This document shows, one piece after another, positions 23,686 through 33,694 of a stretch of DNA of 64,000 nucleotides (position 1 is its first letter; each line of letters begins with the position of its first letter). The stretch is from Symsagittifera roscoffensis (Eukaryota; Xenacoelomorpha; Acoela; Convolutidae). The position numbers were made by a program, and so were the translations under genes. The notes beneath the pieces are model-generated. The model did no database searches. It was not told the origin of the DNA and worked only from the letters and a program-made list of their open reading frames with translations. Where the stretch lies: contig NC_087065.1 of NCBI RefSeq assembly GCF_963678635.1, positions 48,610,381-48,674,380 on the forward strand, in the 5' to 3' direction.

Positions 23686-24479
23686 CCACCCTGAGCAAAA
23701 TTAAACTTTTTGCCAAGTAATTCCCTCTAGGAACCAACCTGAAAATTTTCATAGTTTCTTTGCTTGAATAACTTGCATAAAAAAATGACTGTTTGCCAAC
23801 GATTCAGTCTAAGAAGCAACTTGAAATATTTCAAAGTTTCAACGCTTGAATGGCTTCAATATAAAAACTTTCCGCCATCTGAATTGCTTCATGAAACAAA
23901 TTGATTTTTTTCAAAAATTCATAGCTGGAGTAGCTTGCATAGGAAATTCTACTTTTTTTCCAAAACGCTTCGATCTAAGAAACAAGTTGAGTTATTTCAA
24001 AGTTTCATAATTTGAATAGCTTGCTTAAGCAAAACATGCTTTCTTGAAATAACTTCACAAAATTATTTAATTGTCATGGCTTGAGTAGCTTGCTCAGAAA
24101 AAATTCAAACTTACGCGAATCAATTTGTTCTCTGAGATTTAAAAGTTTTTAAACCGATTTATCAAATGGCTCAACTTGAAATTGTTTGAAGTTTCGTTGC
24201 TGGAACAGCTTGATCAGAATAACAAATTTTTGGCAAAACTTTCGTTAAACTCTGAAAACACAAGAGAATACTCAAATTGGCTCCATAAGTTCGGAGTTCA
24301 TCTGAAATTAGGGTTTTGTCAGTGAAAACATAAGAAATGAAAGGTGGCACCAAAGGAACCACCAGAATTAGCAAGAGTAGGATATTCTGAAAATGCAGCA
24401 TTTTTCGGAAACATGCTGATAAAGTGTGAAAATGTGAAAAAAATTAAAGTTTCTACGATCTGATTGAACAACAGATTGT

Positions 24480-25290
24480 GAACAAATTAAGCTGCCCTCT
24501 CGTGGAGAGCCATCACAGAAATAACTCATATCTGATTCGTCCAAACAACAGTCATTCAAATAGTAGCCCTCTTGCGGCGATGAGACAATAGCACATGCAT
24601 TTGATTCGTCTGAAAAAGTGACGCTGGAAATGACGCCCCCTAGTGACATAGAGTCCGACTGCGTGCTGAAGCTTGATTGATTTGTATTTGCAGAATTTGG
24701 CAAATCGTCCTAACATGAAAGTTGCCGAATACTTGAGATGTAATTAATAGAAGTTACTGGTTTATGATTTGAACAAATGGATTCATTTCATGGGAAATAC
24801 TCGTAAAATCTGATTGTTGAACTGCATATGAAGAATTCTGGTTTATGATTGCTGGTTGATGAAGAGTTACTGGTTTATGATTGTGAACAAATTAAGCTGC
24901 CCTCTCGTGGAGAGCCATCACAGAAATAACTCATATCTGGTTCGTCCAAACAACAGTCATTCAAATAGTAGCCCTCTTGCGGCAATGAGACAATAGCACA
25001 TGCATTTGATTCGTCTGAAAAAGTGATGCTGGAAATGACGCCCCCTAGTGACATAGAGTCAGACTGCGTGCTGAAGCTTGATTGATTTGTATTTGCAGAA
25101 TTGGGCAAATCGTCCTATCATGAAAGTTGCCGAATACTTGAGATGTAATTAATAGAAGTTACTGGTTTATGATTTTGAACAAATGGATTCATTTCATGGG
25201 AAATACTCGTAAAATCTGATTGTTGAACTGCATATGAAGAATTTTTAGCCCAGCTATCGAGAAAATTACATGCATCGAATAGTTTACGAA
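24480..25290 (-). repeat. Two tandem copies of the 405-bp block (unit C)
   Basis: Frames starting MPNSANTNQSS at 24703 and 25108 on the minus strand, again 405 bp apart, with the same CTGGTTTATGA-rich junction near 24838-24880. The two copies match copies 1 and 2 of unit B1 closely. Confidence 0.9.
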
Positions 25291-25375
25291 CATATTTGAC
25301 GACGTATTTTTCATCAAAGCTGCTAGGTAAAAGGAGCCTCAAAAGTGGGAAATCGAGACAAGTAGTCGACTATTC

Positions 25376-25770
25376 CTAATTTGAATCCCGAAACATGAAT
25401 GATGTCAAAACCAAACGCCAAACGGCAATAAGCGATCTGCCCAACGGGTTAGACGAGACTGATGGGCTTTTTTTATCCCTATTTGTCTTTAAAGCCGATA
25501 TGATTGCCTTATGGTCTGTTAAGACTTCGAAGTGGTTTCCTAACAAATAATTGCGAAAACATTTACAGGACCAGACAATGGCAAGCCGCTCGAGTTCGTT
25601 CATAATGTACTTTTTCTCTTGGTCATTGAGGAACCGTGAAGCTAATGCTTTTGGATCCGAGACCTCCTCTTCAACTTTTGTTCGAGAGCAATTACCAACC
25701 CACTTTCAATTCTGATCGTAATGGAGCATTTTCGTGATATGGGCGACAAGGTCGAGATAACTGTTGAACG
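25376..25770 (-). pseudogene. RNase H domain (unit C)
   Basis: Minus-strand frame MNELERLAIVWSCKCFRNYLLGNHFEVLTDHKAIISALK, a good match to the middle of a gypsy RNase H (the ELE and TDH residues are expected active-site neighbours). Upstream sequence to about 25770 is the block missing from units A and B1. Frame is lost after ALKTNRDKK. Confidence 0.75.
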
Positions 25771-26041
25771 CTAATTGTTGGGGTTCACACCCAAACAATT
25801 TTGTTCTTGTTACTAGCTTTCAAAGACGGGCGGAGTTGGTCTGAATAGAACTGCAGATTAGTTAAATATTATTGCAAATGGTTTAGAACACCCTCAAACG
25901 AGCTGAGCTGCTTCAATGTTCAGGGTGTTCCGAGTGCCAACACTGCGTCTAGTTTTGATCTTTTTAGACTATAACGCTTTGAATTGTTATCAAAACCCAG
26001 CCATCACAGTTCATCCAAAAAAAGTTTGAATTTCGATAATT

Positions 26042-26640
26042 TTAGAGCAAAATTTTCATCATCCAGGCGAACGATGTTTTTCTCCACAAAATAATTATGC
26101 TCCACAACTGAGCCTTTAGAAACAATGAGGATGTTATCCAAAAAAAAAAGAAAACACCTGACAGACTCTGAAGTGTATTGTCCATTATCTTTTGGAATTC
26201 CTTGGGCATATCAGTAAGACCATAAAATCCCGTTTTGATTCTGTAAGTTCCAGTTTGTTCGCCAAACACAAAAATGAAGTTACACTGAATACTGACTAAG
26301 TCACTCAGAGTAATTTGGCTGAAGGCCAATTTGAGGTCCAATGACGTGAATCACACTTCTCCACTTTTATTTGGCGTGATGATCTGGTCAGCTGATACCA
26401 TTAAATCCCAAAAGGTTTGGCATCTGTTACTGGTTTTTGCAAATCTGGTCATTCATGGGATTTGCGTCCATGGCCACTTTAACCGTGCCATCCTTCTCGG
26501 CAGTTATGACTATCGGGAGATAAAGTGTTCGCTTGTACACTAATTTCGCTTTACAATGTGCCCTTTCTGAATAAGTTTACGGATTTTTGCTCCTACGTTC
26601 TACATGATATGTACTGGAAACCGGCGCTTTCTTCTGTTTT
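26042..26640 (-). pseudogene. Gypsy reverse transcriptase fragment (unit C)
   Basis: RT core as in the other units (MDLKLAFSQITL, TGFYGLTDMPKEFQK), with a frameshift in the A-homopolymer at about 26140-26150 before the LDD pair. The fingers segment extends upstream to about 26620 (KIRKLIQKGHIVK-like on the minus strand). Homology to pol then stops near 26650. Confidence 0.75.
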
Positions 26641-27626
26641 ATGCAGTTGCTACGTATTACGTTTCATAAAATGATACATTTCACATTAAAATTTGTAATT
26701 TTTTTTTGTATCTATTTTTTCATTTTATCTGTTTTACACTTCATTTCGCAGGGGCAGGGAGGAAAAGCTTAATGGTAGAATGTGGGGGTTAAACCCAACC
26801 CCCCCAAGTTACATTTCGCCAAGGGGAGTAGGGTTAATGATTGGCACCCCCAGTTTAACATCCCTCTCTCTCTCTCTCTCTAGTTGAGGGGAGGTAGAAA
26901 AAAACTTGAGAGGTGACGTTAAGACATGGCATTTAGTAAAAGACATGTCATACATTTTGCTAATTTCCTGCAAAATTAATCGAATTTAGTTTTAAAAACA
27001 AAATGGATTATAATCAATTATAATGGATTACAATAGATTTAAACTTTAAACACAATCGGTTGAAACAGCTTATCGTAGCAAAAATAATCAATTTCAGTGC
27101 AAAAAAAAAACAATTGATTACAATCGATTATAATGGATGGTAATGTGGTTTTTTTTCAGAAACAATCAATTTCGTGGTCTGAATTTTACATCTTTAAAGA
27201 ATTATAATCGAGTTTTTTGTCTCGGGGTCCATTATAATCGATTAGAACCTATGGGCGCTGGAAGCGGGTAAAGCTCAAGTTGTTTTTTCTGTTTGATCGA
27301 AATACTGCGCGAAAAAAAAGGATTTTTAAGCTATATGTTCGAGCAGTGACATTTCCTAGTTTTTATAGTTTTTATAGATTGAATCTGTTCGCAAAAATCT
27401 GATTACGAAACTAAGTTATGTTGCAATCTGAAACTGCTCGTGAATTCTTATGAGTACGAGCAAACTGAAATGACAAAATACACAATGTGTAAAGATCACC
27501 TTAGCTCACATTTATTTTGGATCAAAACTATCTGCACAATCAGAAAGATCAAAAATGGCTTTCTTAAAGTAAAAACTGCTGGGCCTCCATGACTTGATAC
27601 ATCAGCGCTGTAAAAACAAGGCCGAC

Positions 27627-28797
27627 TAATAATCATAAACAAAAAATTTTTTTAATTCGGGTTTAATAAAAACACAGATCTTGACATGGATTCGAATATT
27701 CAAAGCCTTTGTTATCCTAATTATGGATGCTAGCTCTGCGCCAGCTTGATCAAAGCAGTAGTTGTGTTTGACCTGATTGCGAGCCAAGCTATTAAATGAT
27801 TCGCAGATTTTTTCTGAGAAGTTGTTGACCAAGAAAAATTTTTCCTTTTTTTTTTGCTTTGAAATGCTTGATAATCCTTAGCCTAAAATATTAAAAAAAC
27901 GAAATGAGCGTTTAATTTTTGATTTCGTCTTAGCTCAGTTGTTTTAATCAATTTCAGGCAACTTGCAAGTTTCAACTTCAAGTTACGTTCATTACATCGG
28001 TTTTTATTATGTGTAGTTTGCAGAAGTTATTTATATGTTGAAGCTCGAAATTGTTTCCGCTTATTTGATTCGATTTTTTGAATTTTTTGCAAAGTAATTC
28101 AAGATTTCGGAAGCTTTACTTTTGGCAAGACCAGATCAATCATGTTTCTATAAAATGGTTTTTCAATTTTTCGGGGTGCTGGATTTTTTTTTCAGGAAAA
28201 GTTGAACTTGTTTGGTTTGGCGGATCGACTTTTAATGTTTTTTGGAGGAACAGTTAGCAATCTAGATGAAAAATATAAATCCAATCCAGCTTTTTTCTAG
28301 CAATCGTCCCTGTATTTTCAAAAGATTATTGGCAAAGGTCACAGATTTGAGCATTGTGGTACCCCGCTCGGTGTGCACTTTTGTTCGGTTTTTTGTCCCG
28401 AAACTTTACTAATCTGTTAGCGTTCTTCATGAAACGACAAATGAGGTTGAAGATTCTTCCTCTAAAACCAAAACATTGTAATTTAATCAGAACTATTGAA
28501 TGATTTTTTTTCTCAAATGTTTTCTTTAATTTGAGGAAAGTTCATGGGATTGGAGGGTTTTAAGGAGGAGCTTGCCTGACGATTTTATAGCCAAAAATTT
28601 CGAAAAGTGCCCCGCAACAGTTTTTTTTGAAATTTTGTCTTGTAGTAAAATTAAGTTCGTGTTCCAAGAGCCGAGCAAATTTTTTTTAACCTGTGAAAAA
28701 GGAAACTGGGGCTAATTTTGCCAACTAAAGGGGAGTACTACGTGCATTGAATAATTTTGAAGTTCTATCGCCTTGTTGAGGTTTTGATTGGTACCAC
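27627..28797 (-). mobile_element. LINE fragment with RT remnant (unit C)
   Basis: Same insertion as in unit B2, with boundaries readable by comparison with unit A: A passes from GCCGAC to AAAACGTGC directly, C carries the extra 1,171 bp between them. The RT remnant is at about 28330-28520. The frame 27626-27832 (MVNNFSEKICESFNSLARN) is best preserved in this copy. No clear poly-A tail or target-site duplication. Confidence 0.6.
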
Positions 28798-28989
28798 AAA
28801 ACGTGCTAAAAAAATTAGTTGCTTAATTTATCCTCTACATTAAATGAAAATCCGAAAGCGCCATGGACGCAAAAATTAATTTTTCCATTGAGCACGACTT
28901 GTATAAAGGATCAGATCAGAACTTTTAAGAAATGTGAACTCGATTCAACTTCAAGGCTAGACGGTACCTGCCCACTTTTTAATCAAATT

Positions 28990-30830
28990 TGGCACTGAAT
29001 CACATAAGACTGAAATCAATCAAATAAAAACAGCATCTTCCATGCTTAAAAAAACATAAATTTCAGCAAACCGATTCGCGCTATGATTTAACTTGAAATA
29101 GCACAAAATTTCGAAGCCAAAAATAATTTGCTTAGAAAAACTTAAAACTTCGCGAACCAATTCAGTATGTGAAATAACTTGAAATATTTCGGAAATCGAT
29201 TCAGTCTTTAAAACAACTTTATGTTTTTGCAAGTTTCATAATTAGAATTTAGTGCTTAAAAAAAGTTGAATTGATGGCGAACCGATTCAGCCTAGGAAAT
29301 AACTTTAAATTTTTTAAAGCTCTTTAGCTTAGCTGGCTAACTTGGAAAAATTTAATTTTTTCGCAAACCCATTCAGGATATGAAATAAATTGAATTGTTT
29401 CAAGCTTTCATAGCCTAAATAGCTGGCTCAGAAAAAAAATTCGCCAACCGCTTCGGCCTATAAAATAACTTGAACTTATTCATAGGCTAAATAAAATTAG
29501 TAGCAAAAAGTTCGGACAGGCAGAATTAATTAAAAGAAGCAATCAGTGCTTTTCGACACTTTTTTTGCATGCAAAATCTGAAGCCGGACAAACTTGAACT
29601 TTTTGTCAGACCAAATTCGAAACGAAGATCTTCGATTATCTGATGGTAGCCTAATTTTTAAATACTGCATTGAACATCCAGATTTTATTATAAATAGACA
29701 TCTAGGTTATTTTGAACAAAGAAACAGATTAGGTTTGACCCAAAAAAAAAACAAATTGTGGTGAATATGATCAAATCAGTCAAAATTGGAAACTTATCGC
29801 AGGAAAACATTAGCCACCCTGAGCAAAAATTTTCCTGTTTCAAGGTTAACTATTCGACGCTTCGGATGCAATTGCCCGACATGGTTATAAGTTTTGAGCA
29901 AAACTCTGCTTTATGAACTTTCGACGTTACGTTCATTTCAGTTTTAAATTCCTTTGATGTCTAGACAATTTTTTTTTTATTTTATTTTTTCTGTCCGAAC
30001 TTTCGATTTGCAACTCTCTATAGCTTCTTGAAGAAAATCTTGAACTTTTCGTGAATCGATTCGCTTCATTAAACATCTTAAAATTTTTCAAAGATCCATA
30101 GCTGACATAGCTTTCTTAGAAACACTTGAAATTTTTGCCACTCAGTCCGCTCTTTGAAACAACTTGAAATTTTTCAGAGTATAATTGTTTAAATAGCTTG
30201 CTTAGTAAAACTAAACTTTTTGCCAAGTAATTCCCTCTAGGAACCAACCTGAAAATCTTCATAGTTTCTTTGCTTGAATAACTTGCATAAAAAGATTATT
30301 GTTTGCCAACGATTCAGTCTAAGAAGCAACTTGAAATATTTCAAAGTTTCAACGCTTGAATGGCTTCAATATAAAAACTTTCCGCCATCTGAATCGCTTC
30401 ATGAAGCAAATTGATCTTTTTCAAAATTTCATAGCTGGAGTAGCTTGCTTAGAGAAACTTTACTTTTTTTGCGAACCGGTCTAGTCTGAAATACTTAGAA
30501 TTTTCCAAAGTTTCCTCGCTCGAATGGCTTGCATAGGAAATTCTACGTTTTTCCAAAACGCTTCGATATAAGAAACAAGTTGAGTTATTTCAAAGTTTCA
30601 TAACTTGAATAGCTTGCTTAAGCAAAACATGCTGTCTTGAAATAACTTCACAAAATTATTTAATTGTCATGGCTTGAGTAGCTTGCTCAGAAAAAGTTCA
30701 AGCTTACGCGAATCAATTTGTTCTCTGAGATTTAAAAGTTTTTAAACCGATTTATCAAATGGCTCAACTTGAAATTGTTTGAAGATTCATTACTGGAACA
30801 GCTTGATCAGAATAACAACTTTTTGGCAAG
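28990..30830. repeat. Degenerate 80-85 bp minisatellite (unit C)
   Basis: Same repeat as in unit A, collinear copy by copy, which shows that the divergence between repeat copies is older than the duplication of the large units. The exon-like segment lies at 29610-29844. Homology with the other units ends at 30830. Confidence 0.8.
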
Positions 30831-32857
30831 CCGATTGATTATTGGGGACGATACGGGCTTGCTATATCATTTTAATTGATCATTACTATCACTTTTCCAT
30901 TGAACAATTACAATTCTATTACTTTTTGTTTGTCATTGACACTTTGCTTCAGTTTGTTTATTGAGTTCAGCGAGCTCGAGCAAAAATGATGGGCTTATTG
31001 TGAGCCAGAGTCGGAGCTTGTAGTGGGAAGCACGGAGTTTTTTTTGTTGAGGGTTTTTGAGCGGATGAATGTGTCTTGGTTGAGGTAATTAGCATTGTGG
31101 TAAGGAGTTTGCTTTGGTATAGTCAGATCCCCTGTCATCAAACTGTGCGGGGGAAAAGCTCGCACTTGAGCTCTAGTTTCAGGTTCATCACAGCTTGGTT
31201 GCTTTCGATTTCAGTAGTGGCACTACCAAATGGTCTTGATTTGCTAGAAAAAGATTCGCCCAACGAGATAGCTCAGTCTAGAAATTAGGAAATAATAAAC
31301 AAACGGACTATCGTAAGACAAGACAGTACAGACAGCCTTTGATAGAGACATTTCATACCTGGAAGTCATCGAGGAATCAAGGGTTGCAAAAGAGTCTGAC
31401 AAAATTAGATCATATCAAAGTAACTGTAAAAGAAAATGAAGCCTTGTAAAACCATTAAAAAATTTCGGCTTTTTTCGATAATTGAAAGTTATGAAAGTAT
31501 CAAAAATTCAAAAGAAGCGCATGTAATATCGAAAAAACTCTCGATCGTATTTGCGATGCCGTCCCTGGTTTTGTGTGAAAAAAAATAATCAAGAACTGGC
31601 AATCGCCAGTTTTTGTTCATTTACCGCAAATTGTCGTGTTTTGTGGGTTGAGTGGGGACAGAAACCTAGAAATTCTTAGAATATTACTAATGGTTCTAAC
31701 TGACTGCAGCTATCGTTGCAAAACGATTAACACAACGAAATCAATTTTTGCATTGCTGAAGACCTATTTTCTACAGCTGAATATAAATTGTCTGCTTTAC
31801 TTGCTCTACTAAACTGAATTAAAACGAAAAATGTTGAAATTGGTTTTTCTCAAAGCTGAGCTGACGTTTTGATAGTTTTTAAACAGCGATAGAACCACTG
31901 ATGAGAACAAAGGTTTCATGATGATGTAGAACATTATGTAAAAAGAAATAAAACAAAACAAGAAACTCAAAAGAAGAGAAAAATTTTTCTCCTCTTCAAA
32001 AGAAGAGAAAAATCTTTATCGAAACAGAACAAAAAACCTCCGAATACAAAATAGCGAAGGGGAGCGCTTGACAAAATAATGCAATTTTTGGTTAAAATTT
32101 TCCAAGAAGACACCAAAAACGGCATTTTTGATCTGGTTTTTCAAAAATTTGCCTGCGAAGCATTTTTTTTGTCAAAATAGGGTCTTTATAGTGTTTTGTG
32201 TGCACGCTCGGAAACTCAATTTGGTCAACCTAAAAAAAAATGTCGACAAAATTTTCGACAACGTTTTGAAAATCCTCCCCCCCCCCCCTGGAGAAAATCC
32301 TAGATCTGCCCCTGGTCGGAACAATTAGAAAACTCAACTTTTAAAGTGGATTGAAAAGTTATCAAAGCTCATTCAAAAACGATTTGTTATCTGAATTATT
32401 CACCTGTAATTGATTTTAGTGTCTTATTTTTCGGTTCAAAAAAATTTTCTGGCGGATTTGGATGGATGAGTGGGTGGGGCAGGCGGATGGGCGCTTTTTT
32501 CTATCGAGAAAAATTTTTGAGGCCATTCAAACTGCAATAAATTCTAGATAGCAATTTTTATTTTGAAAGCTGCAAATTTTTCGGATGCCTGAAATTTTTG
32601 GTCATCAATCCAGATTCTCAACTTGAAAATTCAATCTGGATCCCATTATTTTAGTTGCTTGTAACGTCAGCTTTTGGTTCTTTTACTGATATTAAATTGA
32701 TCACAAAACAATTTTTCGAGAATATAGATTAATTCAGTTAGTATATATAAGCTGAAGACACCAATTTTAAATACCACATACCCAATTTATAACTCAATAC
32801 ACGAGTTGAGTGCAAAAGATAAAACGAATTAACGAGTTTCACAATTTAATTCCGAGC
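30831..32857. other. Intergenic sequence, no recognisable gene
   Basis: No protein-like frames of useful length. It contains a perfect-stem hairpin around 31975-32000 (GAAGAGAAAAA facing TTTTTCTC-CTCTTC) and a C13 run at 32277-32289 followed by CTGGAGAAAATCCTAGATC, a type of sequence often seen at invertebrate transposon edges. The last 100 bp would be the 3' flank of the racemase gene. Confidence 0.5.
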
Positions 32858-33694
32858 TTACTGCTTTGCTGGTTTGTTCACAAGGTATACTTTGTTGCTG
32901 GACTTGACGTTCTGTCCGAACACGTACTCGTCCTGCACCTTGTCCCAATCGGCCTGCCATCCCTGCTTGCCGTATCTGGGCTCATTCAGGAACGCCGAGA
33001 CGACATAGTTGCACGCCGAGATCACGTCCCAAACTGGGAGTCCAGAGCATTCTCGGATCGCGTTTGCGTATGGGGGCAATTCGGTGCACTCCAGCAGGAT
33101 GGCCTTGACCTTGGGGTTCTTCTTGAGGGTATCGTTCACGAGTTTCACCATTCCTGGTTGCACCTTGGCAACGTCAACCTTCTGGCCGAGAGCGACTGCC
33201 TCGAATCCTGGGATGTTCTCGCATCCGAGGACCTTGATTCTCGGGTCGACAATGGAGAACCCACATGCTTTCTCGAAAGCTGCCGCCATGTTTCCGAGGG
33301 CAACTCCGTTAGCAGTCATGACAATTATTTCATCATCGGGTGAAAGAGTAGCCTGAATGGACTTCAGCTGAAGGAGAGAGCTCATGACCATGCACACTGG
33401 CTGTTGCTTCTGGATACTCAGAGCCACCTCCTGGAAGTAGACCATGAACCCACAGTCCCCCGTGATGACGTTGACTTTCTTAATGTTGATGAGCCAGTTG
33501 ACAGACTCGATGAATCGCTTCTGGACTTCAGCAGTCATTTTTCCCGACTGTGCCATTTCGAAAGTGAGTCCGGGAACTACTTTGTAGTAGACATCGTACC
33601 CGTAGGTATCAGGACAGTCGATGTCTCCACATGCGGGAGGGTAGTCATAGTCCAATCTGATCACGCCGAGAGTGGGAGCTGCTTTCAGAGGCAT
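32858..33694 (-). CDS. Aspartate/glutamate racemase family protein
   Basis: A 278-residue, intronless minus-strand ORF with an ATG at 33694 and TAA at 32858-32860. The sequence has the two-cysteine architecture of the Asp/Glu/hydantoin racemase superfamily: VITGDCGFM (Cys81) and LLECTELPPY (Cys203) sit where the two acid-base catalytic cysteines are expected. The N-terminal GVIRLDYDYPP and CPDTYGYDV segments match a bacterial and protist subgroup of the family, by memory. Members interconvert amino-acid enantiomers or act on related acids; the substrate here cannot be told. No signal peptide, so cytosolic. GC content is clearly above the flanks, and there is no intron, unlike RPL3 and UTP13. 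Lateral acquisition is plausible, but a patchy old eukaryotic family is also possible. The overlapping plus-strand frames are shadows. Confidence 0.88.
   Translation of the reverse strand: MPLKAAPTLGVIRLDYDYPPACGDIDCPDTYGYDVYYKVVPGLTFEMAQSGKMTAEVQKRFIESVNWLINIKKVNVITGDCGFMVYFQEVALSIQKQQPVCMVMSSLLQLKSIQATLSPDDEIIVMTANGVALGNMAAAFEKACGFSIVDPRIKVLGCENIPGFEAVALGQKVDVAKVQPGMVKLVNDTLKKNPKVKAILLECTELPPYANAIRECSGLPVWDVISACNYVVSAFLNEPRYGKQGWQADWDKVQDEYVFGQNVKSSNKVYLVNKPAKQ

Larger units (their letters stand above)
20179..24246 (-). mobile_element. Array unit B2: copy truncated inside RT
   Basis: Starts within the RT region (about 20179-20480, the part encoding KDGTVKVAMD-like sequence on the minus strand). 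It continues through the CT-rich segment (20590-21498), the LINE segment (21499-22674), the minisatellite and the exon-like segment (23477-23697, cut short by a deletion of roughly 390 bp), and ends at the junction with unit C. Confidence 0.7.
24247..30830 (-). mobile_element. Array unit C: most complete copy
   Basis: 6.58 kb, the longest unit. It has two copies of the 405-bp block, the fullest RNase H (25376-25603), RT (26042-26640), the CT-rich segment (26650-27626), the LINE segment (27627-28797), and the minisatellite with exon-like segment to 30830, where homology to the other units stops. Pol ends abruptly near 26650, where an unrelated sequence is joined, so the unit was chimeric before it was duplicated. 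Confidence 0.75.
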
